From Bog-756 sp963696495 (GTDB lineage Bacteria > Actinomycetota > Acidimicrobiia > Acidimicrobiales > RAAP-2), in assembly GCA_963696495.1 (NCBI GenBank), contig CAVOKJ010000006.1:1-64000 (forward strand): 64,000 nt of DNA. Reading direction: 5' to 3'. Under the pieces are notes generated by a model. The model saw only the letters and a list, made by a program, of their open reading frames with translations. It was not told where the DNA came from and did not search any database. The position numbers and the translations under genes were made by a program. Positions 33,337 to 41,695 of this stretch are shown here, one piece after another; positions within the stretch are counted from its first letter, which is position 1, and each line of letters starts with the position of its first letter.

Positions 33337-34380
33337 GTGGCCGGTGAATCCTCTGGGGCATCGTGGGAGCCAGTCGGTGGCAGCGATACGCCCGAGGGCT
33401 GGTATCCCGATCCTTGGCGAGCGGGATCGCTCCGCTGGTGGGACGGGCGTCGATGGACGGGTCGGATCGCCCCGGGGGCGGTCGGTGCCGGTCCGGCGGG
33501 GCCCGCTGCCCGCGGCGGTGGATCGAAGGCCAAGCCCTTCCCCGGCATCTCTTTCCGCGAGACCCTGGTGGGGTACAAGCGTGGGGCGGTGGACGCGTTC
33601 CTCGAGCGCATCGCCACTGATCTGAACGCCGGACGGGTTCCCGTCCAAGCCGTGACCGACGTGAAGTTTCCCGAGGCCCTGAAGGGCTACCACCGGGACG
33701 ACGTCGACGAGTTCCTCAACCGGCTCGTCGCCTCGTGGCGAGGGGCCGCGGGGCCGGTGTCCGCCGATTCGTTGACCGCGGTAGGGAGTGAGATCGCCGC
33801 GGCGGGGAGAACCAGGCCGACGACCGGGCCGGCGGCGACGAAGGTGGCCACCAAGGAGGCCCCCGAACCGTCTCTTCGTCGGACGCTGAAGGCCGTCCTC
33901 ATCACCGTGACCGTGCTCGGTCTGGTCGGCTACGGCATCGGATCGTTTCTGTCCGACCAACTGGCCAATGCCGCCCTCGTCCGGAACGGAGTGGTGATCC
34001 AGGCCCGGGTCGTCGCCCACTCGCACATCGATTCCGGTGACTCGGGTAGCTACGACTACCTCGATGTCCTCATTCCGTCCTGTCGGTGCCGCGTCCAACT
34101 CCCCACCACCAACCTTGCCGGGCATCCCGTCGGCTCGTTCATCGGCGTCCGGTACGACCCGGAGAACCCCGGCGATGCCCGGCCGATGGTGGACAACAAC
34201 GACGTCTGGCTGCAGGACGCCTTCTATCTCGGCCTCTACGTGTTCCTCATCTGGATCTTCGTCGCCTGGGCCGTTCCGGCCAACCGGGCCTGGAGACGGA
34301 GACGGGAGAGCGTCTCCGGCGACGGGGGTCCGGGAGGGGGCTCACGCACCGCGGCCCCGACACCGGTCGCCGAGCGGTGA
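33337..34380 (+). CDS. DUF2510 / DivIVA-like / DUF3592-like membrane protein
   Basis: Protein of 347 residues combining three modules. About 20-41 is a DUF2510 motif (PEGWYPDPW...LRWWDGRRWT). About 70-130 contains two DivIVA-type motifs, FRETLVGYKRGAVDAFLERI and FPEALKGYHRDDVDEFLNRL, suggesting coiled-coil or polar/septal targeting. A membrane helix at about 190-212 leads to an extracytoplasmic region like DUF3592 with CRCRV, and a second helix at 292-312 precedes a basic tail. TAGCGT ends 7 bases before GTG 33337, so it may be leaderless; GTG 33328 is an alternative. A role in cell envelope or division is inferred from the domains only. Confidence 0.7.
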   Translation: MAGESSGASWEPVGGSDTPEGWYPDPWRAGSLRWWDGRRWTGRIAPGAVGAGPAGPAARGGGSKAKPFPGISFRETLVGYKRGAVDAFLERIATDLNAGRVPVQAVTDVKFPEALKGYHRDDVDEFLNRLVASWRGAAGPVSADSLTAVGSEIAAAGRTRPTTGPAATKVATKEAPEPSLRRTLKAVLITVTVLGLVGYGIGSFLSDQLANAALVRNGVVIQARVVAHSHIDSGDSGSYDYLDVLIPSCRCRVQLPTTNLAGHPVGSFIGVRYDPENPGDARPMVDNNDVWLQDAFYLGLYVFLIWIFVAWAVPANRAWRRRRESVSGDGGPGGGSRTAAPTPVAER

Positions 34381-34581
34381 TGCGGGGGCGCCCGCTCAGC
34401 CCGGCTCCCCCTCTAGCCGGCGGACGGCGGTCCGGACGGCGGTCGGTCGCCGCGGGCTCCCACGGGCCGGGCCGGATTCGTGGCCACGGACCGGACGGAC
34501 CGGACCGCCTCCGGCCCCGTCGCATCCCGTCGGGGCGGTACCCGTGCCGGACACGTATCCGCTGCGAGTGAACGACAACGA

Positions 34582-34593
34582 TGTAGTTCTACA
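34582..34593. promoter_or_regulatory. Small inverted repeat upstream of the XRE gene
   Basis: TGTAG-TT-CTACA lies about 80 bases before the ATG at 34674 in an A+T-richer patch. It could be an XRE operator, but it is short. Confidence 0.25.
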
Positions 34594-34673
34594 CGCCAGC
34601 TGGGGATTTACGAGCCCGGGGCTTGTCAGGCCGACACGCACCGGACTACCGTGAACAAGCAGTGGATACAAAT

Positions 34674-35069
34674 ATGTACTCAGTGGAGTCGCCCCACGGC
34701 CTCGCCGAGCGGATCCGCACCCATCGTCTGCAGCACGGGATGACACAGCGGGAGCTGGCCGATCAGCTGGGTGTCACCCAGCAGTCGGTCGCCCGGTGGG
34801 AGCAGGGGTCGCCGCCGAGGAGGTACATGCTCCGCGCCATCGAGGCGCTGCTCGAGGAACCGGGCGCGGACGGCGGATCGAACGACCTGGCGGAGATCAT
34901 CGGCATTCGTCCCCCGGTTGCCGGGCGCGTGCCGACCCGGGCCGTCGAGGATGCCCGGAAGGCCTATGTGCAGGGTTGCCTCAAGCTCCTCGAGCGTGGT
35001 GAACGCCTGCCCAACCGGGTGCTCCTCCTGCTGGCCGACGAGCTCGGCTGGGACGCCGACACCGACTGA
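34674..35069 (+). CDS. XRE-family helix-turn-helix regulator
   Basis: DNA-binding protein of 131 residues. Residues 8-60 form a Cro/CI-type domain (LAERIRTHRLQHGMTQRELADQLGVTQQSVARWEQGSPPR). The C-terminal half contains a helical segment (VEDARKAYVQGCLKLLERGERLPNRVLLLLADELGWD) of unknown function. The ATG is preceded by the A+T-rich GGATACAAAT, without a clear Shine-Dalgarno. It stands alone between unrelated genes; target genes unknown. Confidence 0.75.
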   Translation: MYSVESPHGLAERIRTHRLQHGMTQRELADQLGVTQQSVARWEQGSPPRRYMLRAIEALLEEPGADGGSNDLAEIIGIRPPVAGRVPTRAVEDARKAYVQGCLKLLERGERLPNRVLLLLADELGWDADTD

Positions 35070-35134
35070 TCCGACCGATCGACCGGGGTGGTCGGCGACG
35101 TGGGTGCGACCCCCGCCGTGGCGGAGCGATCGGG

Positions 35135-36052
35135 TCAGGACCGGTGCGGGGCGATGACCGCCGACCCGTAGCGCTCCAGCCCCCCGAGGGCCTGCGGGAG
35201 CGAGGCGCCCGGCACGGAGACCCCCACCCAGGTGACGCCCAGATCGGCCAGCTCGTCGAGTGCCGCCAGGTGCGCCTGGGCGTCGAAGCGCTCGTCGAGG
35301 CGCCCGCCCGCCGGCGTGCTGAAGGCGACGTCGATGTCCGACCGGGCTCGCCCTTCCTCGTCGACGAAGTGCCAGAGCTCGTCGAGCATGGCGGACAGAT
35401 CGTCCACCGTCTCGAGGGGCGGTGTCTTGGTGGTGGCCGAGAGGGACCTCGGCGCCGGGAACGGTGTCCAGCCGTCCCCGTACCGGGCCACCCGGCGCCG
35501 GGACAGCCGGCTGTTGCCGCCGATCCAGATGGGTGGAGGGGTCCGGGGCTTGGGGTTGGCCGTCAGCCCCCTGGCGTCGATGCCGATCCCCTCGAAGGAG
35601 AAGTCGTCCTGCGTCCACATGCCGCGGAGGACGTCGACGGCCTGGTCGAACAGGGCGTTGCGCTGCTCGAAATCGATGCCGAGACCCCGGTACTCCCCAC
35701 GCAGATAGCCGGTGGCCACGGCCAGGGTGAAGCGGTCGTCGGACAGCATGGCCATGGTCGCCACCGTCTTGGCCACCACGAGGGGGTGCCGGTAGGGGAG
35801 CACGACGATGTTGGGGATCAGGCGGATCCTCTCGGTCACGGCGGAGCAGAACGTGAGGGCCACGAAGGGATCCAGGGCATCGTGGCCGCCGGCCTTGAGC
35901 CAGCGGTCCGTCGGCGCCGGATGATCGGTGAACCCGATCCCGTCGAAGCCGGCGGCTTCCGCGGTCCGGGCGAACTCGGTGACGGCCGCCCTCGTCATCA
36001 GCTCCGGGCTGGCCGGGTGGGTGATCAGTGGGTAGGTGACGGAGAATCTCAT
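35135..36052 (-). CDS. Luciferase-like (LLM-class) F420-dependent oxidoreductase
   Basis: Cytoplasmic TIM-barrel oxidoreductase of 305 residues. Features of the LLM class are EFARTAEAAGFDGIGFTDHPAP, the strand RIRLIPNIVVLPYRHPLVVAKTVATMAMLSDDRFTLAVATGYL and the PIWIGGNS loop. Actinobacterial members with this sequence type use F420 rather than FMN; this is inferred. Substrate unknown. It is a single-gene unit, convergent with the XRE gene. Confidence 0.85.
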   Translation of the reverse strand: MRFSVTYPLITHPASPELMTRAAVTEFARTAEAAGFDGIGFTDHPAPTDRWLKAGGHDALDPFVALTFCSAVTERIRLIPNIVVLPYRHPLVVAKTVATMAMLSDDRFTLAVATGYLRGEYRGLGIDFEQRNALFDQAVDVLRGMWTQDDFSFEGIGIDARGLTANPKPRTPPPIWIGGNSRLSRRRVARYGDGWTPFPAPRSLSATTKTPPLETVDDLSAMLDELWHFVDEEGRARSDIDVAFSTPAGGRLDERFDAQAHLAALDELADLGVTWVGVSVPGASLPQALGGLERYGSAVIAPHRS

Positions 36053-36186
36053 CTGGTCTTCAGGCCTTCGGGGAGCCTCCGCTCGGGAGGCTGGGACGGT
36101 CGACGCCGCATCCCGGGTGGAGACGGCATCGACCGATTCGGACGAACCCTACTGTGGTGATCCGGGCCGTCGGGACCGGTCATCAC

Positions 36187-36240
36187 GCCGGACGCGACAA
36201 GCCGGACGCGACAAGAGGGGCCGAAGCCCCTCTTGTCGCG
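36187..36240 (-). terminator. 15-bp terminator hairpin with 14-bp tandem duplication
   Basis: CGCGACAAGAGGGGC (36207-36221) pairs perfectly with GCCCCTCTTGTCGCG (36226-36240) around a CGAA tetraloop. The left arm is preceded by an exact 14-bp tandem duplication of GCCGGACGCGACAA (36187-36200 and 36201-36214). It lies downstream of the secreted-protein gene ending at 36266. Confidence 0.75.
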
Positions 36241-36265
36241 TGTGCATCCGGATGGACGCGGTGGC

Positions 36266-37057
36266 TCAGGGATCGGTGACCGTGAGTGATCCTCCGCTGA
36301 CCGCCAGCTCCTTGAGCCCCTTGGGGCCCTTGAGGCTGGCGCTCGTTCCGTGGCTGTTGGTCTTCAGCTTCAGGGTCGGCTCGCAGCCGAGGGACGTGTA
36401 GGAGTCGGCCTGTGCCTCTGCACCGGTCTCCTGGGACTGGGTGACCTCGGCGATGGTGGCCGGGCTGCTCGGGCTGAGCGACGACGAGGTGCCGCCGGCG
36501 AACGAGCCCGTCGCCGTGCCGCCCGAGAACTCGAACCCGATGGGCGAGAGGCTGAGGCTGAGCGTGTCACCGGTCACCGTGGTGTTGGCGATGCTGTCGC
36601 TGTTTCCGCTCTCCCACTCGATGGACACGTCGAATTCGGCGGTGCTGCCCGACAGGAGGGCGGAGCAGGTGGCCAGCGGGTTGCTGCCCGGATGGGAGGG
36701 GTCCGTCACGAGGGTCAGCTTCTTGATCCCGGTGATGGGTGCGGAGTTCGTGCCGTCGGTGGCGGTGCCCGTGCAGGTGGCCGTCCCCTTGGCCGACACG
36801 ATTGTCGGCCCGGCTGCTGAGAACGTCGTGGTGGGGAGGGCCGCCACGGCCGGCACCGAATCGGTCGGCGAGGCAGTCCAGTTGTTCTTCAGCGTGGGCG
36901 ACAGCTTCGCCGTGTCGGTCGTGGTGCAGCTGGCGGTGCTGCCGGGTCCGGCCACGATGACGACCTTGGCCGCCGCCGCAGGTAACGCGGTCACGACGAC
37001 GACCCCGCCGGCGACCAACCCGGCAGCCAGCGCAGATTTGAGAACCGTCTTGAACAT
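36266..37057 (-). CDS. Secreted Ser/Thr-rich protein
   Basis: Exported protein of 263 residues. A classical signal peptide (MFKTVLKSALAAGLVAGGVVVVTALPAAAA) is followed by a Thr/Ser/Gly-rich, beta-type mature part with three or four cysteines (ASCTTTDTAK, TATCTGTA, LATCSALL, LGCEPTLK). No catalytic motif. Similar secreted proteins are frequent in Acidimicrobiia and mycobacteria without function. GGGGGAGA upstream fixes the ATG at 37057. A strong terminator follows. Confidence 0.75.
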   Translation of the reverse strand: MFKTVLKSALAAGLVAGGVVVVTALPAAAAKVVIVAGPGSTASCTTTDTAKLSPTLKNNWTASPTDSVPAVAALPTTTFSAAGPTIVSAKGTATCTGTATDGTNSAPITGIKKLTLVTDPSHPGSNPLATCSALLSGSTAEFDVSIEWESGNSDSIANTTVTGDTLSLSLSPIGFEFSGGTATGSFAGGTSSSLSPSSPATIAEVTQSQETGAEAQADSYTSLGCEPTLKLKTNSHGTSASLKGPKGLKELAVSGGSLTVTDP

Positions 37058-37195
37058 CAATTGTCTCCCCCGGTTGGTGAGCGCCCCTTGTGGGCATGCC
37101 CCAATGTGTGCCAGACGATAACCGCACGCTCGATCCGGGGCAATCTGGACGACCGGCCGGGCCCTTCGTCCTCTCCGGTGAGGGACTGCCTCCAC

Positions 37196-38116
37196 CTAGG
37201 TGAGGGGAGGTGGCGATCCTTCGGCACTGGCCGACAGGGCCGGATCCCAGTCGCACACGGTGCACGCATGGCGGAACACCGAATGGGCGAACTCGAGGGC
37301 CGTGGCCCGCGGGTCCGGGCTGTGGCAGACGTCGCTCCAGGGGAGGACGTACTCGCCGAGTGCCGCATCCCAGCGGGCGGACCCGGGATCGAGCGTGGCT
37401 CCGGCGAACCCCGGAGCGGCGGGGTGGGCGTAGGCGTAGAACGCGGCCTCGGATGATCTCGGGTCGCCGGGCCACCAACCGATCGCCACCTCCTGCGCGT
37501 CCATCGCATTGCGCATGATGAAGTCGGTCGACGGGGGAGCGGCCGGTTGGCCGGAGAACAGGCTCACGGCGAGATCGAACGATCCCCACCAGGCGTTGAC
37601 GGGAGTCGAGCGTCCCCGGTACGGAGCCCGGAAGGAGGCGAGGACGAGGGCCGCCTGGGTGGCGGCGGCGAAATAGGAGGCGACCCGCTCGGTGTCGTAC
37701 CGGGCGTGATCGTCGTCGAGATCGAGCGGCGTGGTCCAGGGGACCTCCTGGGGGGTCATGTTGATCTCGACCGGGCCGACCAGTTCGTGCACCCGCTCCA
37801 TGACCTCGCGGGTGACCGCACCCACCGGACGGTCCGGCACGAGGGGGACGCGTCCGATGCCGCCGGTGCTGGTCTCGAGGACCGCCTCGTTGACCCGTAG
37901 ATCGAGCGCCACCACGAACGAACCCGAGCCGTCGGGAGCCGGGAGCGGTGCCGTCTCCCATCCCCTCGGGGTGAGCCGCAGCGCCGCGTGCTGGAGCTGC
38001 GGCTCGGGAGGCGCCAGGGCCACGGAGAGCTTGCCGAGCAGCTGGGTGTGCGCGTGCAGGGTGTCGCACGTCTCGGCCCACTCGTGGTAGAAGACCGTCG
38101 GCCAAACGGGCGGCAT
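37196..38116 (-). CDS. DUF5996-family protein
   Basis: Cytoplasmic protein of 306 residues. Family hallmarks are WAETCDTLHAHTQLLGKLSVALAPPEPQLQHAALRLTPRG, the NMTPQEVPWTTPLDLDDDHARYD stretch, a GSFDLAVSLFSGQ strand, and the C-terminal FYAYAHPAAPGF and EYVLPWSDV segments. The function is unknown; the full length of the family is present. Divergent from the flavin monooxygenase gene, 97 bases away. Confidence 0.8.
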   Translation of the reverse strand: MPPVWPTVFYHEWAETCDTLHAHTQLLGKLSVALAPPEPQLQHAALRLTPRGWETAPLPAPDGSGSFVVALDLRVNEAVLETSTGGIGRVPLVPDRPVGAVTREVMERVHELVGPVEINMTPQEVPWTTPLDLDDDHARYDTERVASYFAAATQAALVLASFRAPYRGRSTPVNAWWGSFDLAVSLFSGQPAAPPSTDFIMRNAMDAQEVAIGWWPGDPRSSEAAFYAYAHPAAPGFAGATLDPGSARWDAALGEYVLPWSDVCHSPDPRATALEFAHSVFRHACTVCDWDPALSASAEGSPPPLT

Positions 38117-38201
38117 GACCGGACGTTAGCAACCGGACGGCCGGGTCGCCCCGCTGTCGCCACCAGGTGATCTTCCCCGGGGTCGGCGAGCGGACCTGGC
38201 C

Positions 38202-38207
38202 TAGTAT
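38202..38207 (+). promoter_or_regulatory. -10 element of a leaderless gene
   Basis: TAGTAT ends 6 bases before the ATG at 38214 and no Shine-Dalgarno is present, the same geometry as at 56448, 52733 and 4303. Confidence 0.5.
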
Positions 38208-38213
38208 TCCCCC

Positions 38214-40040
38214 ATGCCTGGATCCCCTCCGACGCCCCCGAGCTACGACCCCGAGGCCGTCCGCGCCAAGTACCTCGCCGAGCGCGACAGGCGTCTGGTC
38301 CCCCACCGGGCCGACATCCGCGACCTGCGGACCGACGAGTACTTCGCCCGGTACCGCGACGACCCCTTCGAGCCGTTCGTCGAGCGCGACCCGCTGGCCG
38401 AGGACGTCGATGTCGTGATCGTGGGCGGGGGGATCGCCGGCATCCTCGCCGGCGCCCGGCTCCGCAAGGCCGGTGTGGGTCGGATCCGCATCATCGACCA
38501 GGCGGGGGGCATCGGGGGGACCTGGTACTGGAACCGCTATCCGGGCGTGATGTGCGACGTCGAGTCCTACATCTACATGCCGATGCTCGAGGAGCTCGAC
38601 TACGTACCCAGCCAGCGCTATGCGCTCGGGGGGGAGATCCTGCACCACCTCGAGGCGGTCGCTGACCGGTTCGACCTGGTGGACGACGCCCTGTTCCACA
38701 CCGGGGTGACCCGCGCCGAATGGCAGGAGGACACGGCCCGTTGGCGGGTCAGCACCGACCGCGGCGACGAGATCACCTGCCGCTGGTACGTGCTGGCCGT
38801 CGGGATCCTCAACCTCATGAAGCTGCCCGTCATCCCGGGCATGGAGGACTTCGCCGGACGCTCCTTCCACACGGCCCGGTGGGACTACGACTACACCGGG
38901 GGCGGGCCGGGTGAGCCCCTCACCCGGCTGGCCGACAAGGTCGTCGCCCTCATCGGTACCGGGGCGAGCGGTATCCAGTGCGTGCCGCCGTTGGCCGAGG
39001 CGGCCAAGCACGTGTACGTGTTCCAGCGCACACCGTCGGCCATCGGTGTGCGGGGCAACCGGCCCACCGAACCCGACTTCGCCGGCGGGCGGGAGCCGGG
39101 CTGGCAGCGCGCCCGGATGGACAACTTCCAGGCGATCATCATGGGCCGACCGGTCGAGGTCGACCTGGTGGACGACGGGTGGACCCACGACTACGCCGTC
39201 ACCCGGAACGCCCCGCGTCACAAGGGCATGACGATCGAGGAGTATCTGCGCAGCGCCGAGGAGATCGACTACCAGGTCATGGAGGCCCACCGGCGCCGGG
39301 TCGAGGAACTGGTGGCCGACCCGGCCACGGCGGAGACCCTCAAGCCCTACTACCGCTACATGTGCAAGCGGCCGTGCTTCCACGACGAGTACCTGCCGGC
39401 CCTCAACAACGCCAACGTCACCCTGGTCGACTGCCCGGCCGGCTTCGAGCGGATCACCGAGCAGGGCCCGGTGGTCGACGGGCACCAGTACGAGGTCGAC
39501 TGCATCGTCTACGGCACCGGCTTCGAAGCCGAGCTCACCCCGCTCTTCCGTCGCGCCGGACACGACATCGTCGGTCGCGGCGGTGTGACCCTGGCCGAGA
39601 AGTGGGCCGACGGGGCGGCCAGCCTGTTCGGGATGATGAGCCGTGGGTTCCCGAACATGTTCGTGATGCCGGCACCGGGGCAGCAGGCGGTGGTGACCGT
39701 CAACTACACGCAGCTGGCCGTGCTCGGGGCCGAGTTCATCGGTGACACCATCGGGCTGCTCGAGAAACGGGGCGTCGAGGTGGTCGACGTGAGTGCCGAC
39801 GCCGAGGAGGCGTGGACCAAGGAGATCGTCAACTCCTTCGTCGACGGCACCGCCATGCTGTCCGCCTGCACGCCGTCCCGCATCAACAACGAAGGCCACC
39901 CCGAAGAGATGAACCCCCGCAACGGCAACTACGGCCGCGGGCTCGGCGACTGGTTCGCCTACCGTGAGCGGCTCGAACAGTGGCTCGAGGCCGGCACGTT
40001 CGAGGGCCTGGAGCTCAAGGTCCGGTCCGGGGCGTCGTGA
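38214..40040 (+). CDS. Baeyer-Villiger-type flavin monooxygenase
   Basis: FAD/NADPH-dependent monooxygenase of 608 residues; would insert oxygen next to a ketone to give an ester or lactone. The FAD motif GGGIAG is at about 71-76, GGTWYWNRYPGVMCD is the conserved active-site segment, the BVMO fingerprint F-x-G-x3-HT-x2-W is present (FAGRSFHTARWD near 213-225), and the NADPH Rossmann motif GTGASG is near 244. The N-terminal extension of about 60 residues resembles the cyclododecanone/steroid monooxygenase group. First gene of a three-gene operon with 4-base overlaps (two-domain SDR, then amidohydrolase). Probably leaderless. Substrate unknown, likely a cyclic ketone. Confidence 0.9.
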   Translation: MPGSPPTPPSYDPEAVRAKYLAERDRRLVPHRADIRDLRTDEYFARYRDDPFEPFVERDPLAEDVDVVIVGGGIAGILAGARLRKAGVGRIRIIDQAGGIGGTWYWNRYPGVMCDVESYIYMPMLEELDYVPSQRYALGGEILHHLEAVADRFDLVDDALFHTGVTRAEWQEDTARWRVSTDRGDEITCRWYVLAVGILNLMKLPVIPGMEDFAGRSFHTARWDYDYTGGGPGEPLTRLADKVVALIGTGASGIQCVPPLAEAAKHVYVFQRTPSAIGVRGNRPTEPDFAGGREPGWQRARMDNFQAIIMGRPVEVDLVDDGWTHDYAVTRNAPRHKGMTIEEYLRSAEEIDYQVMEAHRRRVEELVADPATAETLKPYYRYMCKRPCFHDEYLPALNNANVTLVDCPAGFERITEQGPVVDGHQYEVDCIVYGTGFEAELTPLFRRAGHDIVGRGGVTLAEKWADGAASLFGMMSRGFPNMFVMPAPGQQAVVTVNYTQLAVLGAEFIGDTIGLLEKRGVEVVDVSADAEEAWTKEIVNSFVDGTAMLSACTPSRINNEGHPEEMNPRNGNYGRGLGDWFAYRERLEQWLEAGTFEGLELKVRSGAS

Positions 40041-41695
40041 GCGGACGGCAACGGGTCGCCGTCGTGACCGGCGGCGGGGGAGGGATCGGAGCGGCCGTCG
40101 CCGAGGAGCTCGGCCGCGGTGGCTGGTTCGTCGTCACCGTCGACCCCCTCGTGACCCTCGACGGCTCCGAGCGGCTCCCGGAGCCCGAGGAGACCACCGC
40201 CGGCCGCATCGTGTCGGCGGGTGGCTCGGCCCGGGCCTCCTCGGTCTCGGTGACCGACCGGGAGGCGGTCCATGGCCTGTTCCGCGAGCTGGTCGACGAG
40301 CACGGCGGCGTCGACGCCGTCGTCAACGTGGCCGGCATCACCCGGCAGACCCACTTCGCCCAGGGCACCGAGGAGGACTGGCTGGCCGTGGCCACGGTCC
40401 ACCTCGAGGGCTACCTCAACGTGCTCGAGGCCGCCCTTCCGCTCATGGCCGCGGCCGGGTCCGGCCGCATCCTCGGCGTCACCTCCGGCTCGGGATGGCG
40501 GGCCGCCGATGCCGGGGCGTACAGCTGCGCCAAGCGGGCCGTCGCCTCCCTCACGTGGCAACTGGGCCGTCTGGTGCCGCAGGGAGTGACCGTCAACGCC
40601 ATGTCGCCGATCGCCGCCACCCGGATGGTGGCCGCCGCCCTCGAGCGTGCACGTCAGGCGGGCCGGTCGGGCGGTGGCGGCATCTCCTTCGTGACGATGG
40701 CGGGCCCCGAGGACCTCGGACCGTTGGGCGCGTACCTGGTCAGTGACGGATTCGGGTGGTGCAACGGCCGGGTGCTCTTCGCCGGCGGCCCCGAGGTGGC
40801 GGTGGTCGACGAGCCCCGCCTGCTCGAGGTGGTCCGGACCGGCGGGGTGGTGTCCGTCGCCAGGGTGCTCGAGGAGGTCATCCCCCGTGCCTTCGTCAAG
40901 GCCGAGACCAGACAGGCGAGCGCCGGCGGTGGCAATCCTCGGTTCGGGCCCATCTTCGACGAGCCGGCCGCGGCCGGGGCCGAGTCGGCCGAGGTGCGGT
41001 CCTGTGCCGTCGTCTCCGACCGACCCCGTCTGGCGGCAGCACTGACCGCCGCGCTGGAGGCCCGGTCCATCCGCTGTCACCGGGTCGAGCCGGCCCGCGG
41101 CTTCGGTGACGCCGCCACGGCGCTGGCCTCGCTGGCCGAGGCCGCCGGTCCCCTCGACGCCGTCGTCGTGGCTCCGGCCGGCCCCCAGCCGGCGGCCACC
41201 TCGGCAGAGGGCTGGGAGCAGGTGCTCGCCGGACACCGCGGGATCGTCGGAGCCATCCACACCGACGCCGGTTGGTCGCGGGCCGCGGCCGACTACGCCG
41301 CCGGAGCCGCCCGTCCGGTCCGGCTGGTGACCCTCACCGACGCCACCACCCCCGAAGGCCGCAGTCGGGCGCAGGCCGCGGCCCAGCTGGCCCGAGCTGC
41401 CGCCGAGGGAACCGAAGGGCGCATCACGGCGTTCGCCGCCGGCATCGAGGCCACCGAGGAGGAAGCCGGCCAACCGGCCGGCGAGCTCGTCGCCCACCTG
41501 GTCGGCCAGGCCGGGGCGGAGGCCCTCGCCGGTGCGGAGCTCGTCGTGGGCGCCGGCTGGATCGGCCTGCGCAGCCATCCCCGGCCGATCGGCAGCGTCG
41601 CCTACGGGGGCCCCGCCCTGCCCGACTGGCTCGACTCCACGCTCCGTGAGATCGTCGGCGCCACCGGGCACCGACCCCACGTCGTGGCCCGATGA
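40037..41695 (+). CDS. Two-domain short-chain dehydrogenase
   Basis: Protein of 552 residues. Domain 1 (about 1-255) is a complete classical SDR: cofactor motif TGGGGGIG, NVAG, catalytic Ser in TSGSGW and Tyr/Lys in YSCAK. Domain 2 (about 315-550) looks like a second Rossmann unit (SCAVVSDRPRLAAALTAALEARSIRCHRVEP, LDAVVVAPAGPQ, RLVTLTDAT) but lacks both the glycine-rich motif and a YxxxK pair, so it is probably non-catalytic. The GTG start overlaps the monooxygenase stop and the end overlaps the amidohydrolase start. It probably makes the ketone used by the monooxygenase or acts on its product. Confidence 0.8.
   Translation: MSGRQRVAVVTGGGGGIGAAVAEELGRGGWFVVTVDPLVTLDGSERLPEPEETTAGRIVSAGGSARASSVSVTDREAVHGLFRELVDEHGGVDAVVNVAGITRQTHFAQGTEEDWLAVATVHLEGYLNVLEAALPLMAAAGSGRILGVTSGSGWRAADAGAYSCAKRAVASLTWQLGRLVPQGVTVNAMSPIAATRMVAAALERARQAGRSGGGGISFVTMAGPEDLGPLGAYLVSDGFGWCNGRVLFAGGPEVAVVDEPRLLEVVRTGGVVSVARVLEEVIPRAFVKAETRQASAGGGNPRFGPIFDEPAAAGAESAEVRSCAVVSDRPRLAAALTAALEARSIRCHRVEPARGFGDAATALASLAEAAGPLDAVVVAPAGPQPAATSAEGWEQVLAGHRGIVGAIHTDAGWSRAAADYAAGAARPVRLVTLTDATTPEGRSRAQAAAQLARAAAEGTEGRITAFAAGIEATEEEAGQPAGELVAHLVGQAGAEALAGAELVVGAGWIGLRSHPRPIGSVAYGGPALPDWLDSTLREIVGATGHRPHVVAR

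Noticed and set aside
36567..39899. A 1110-codon open frame on the minus strand
   Set aside because: It runs antisense through the DUF5996 and monooxygenase genes, has low-complexity composition typical of G+C-rich shadow frames, and contains no recognisable domain.
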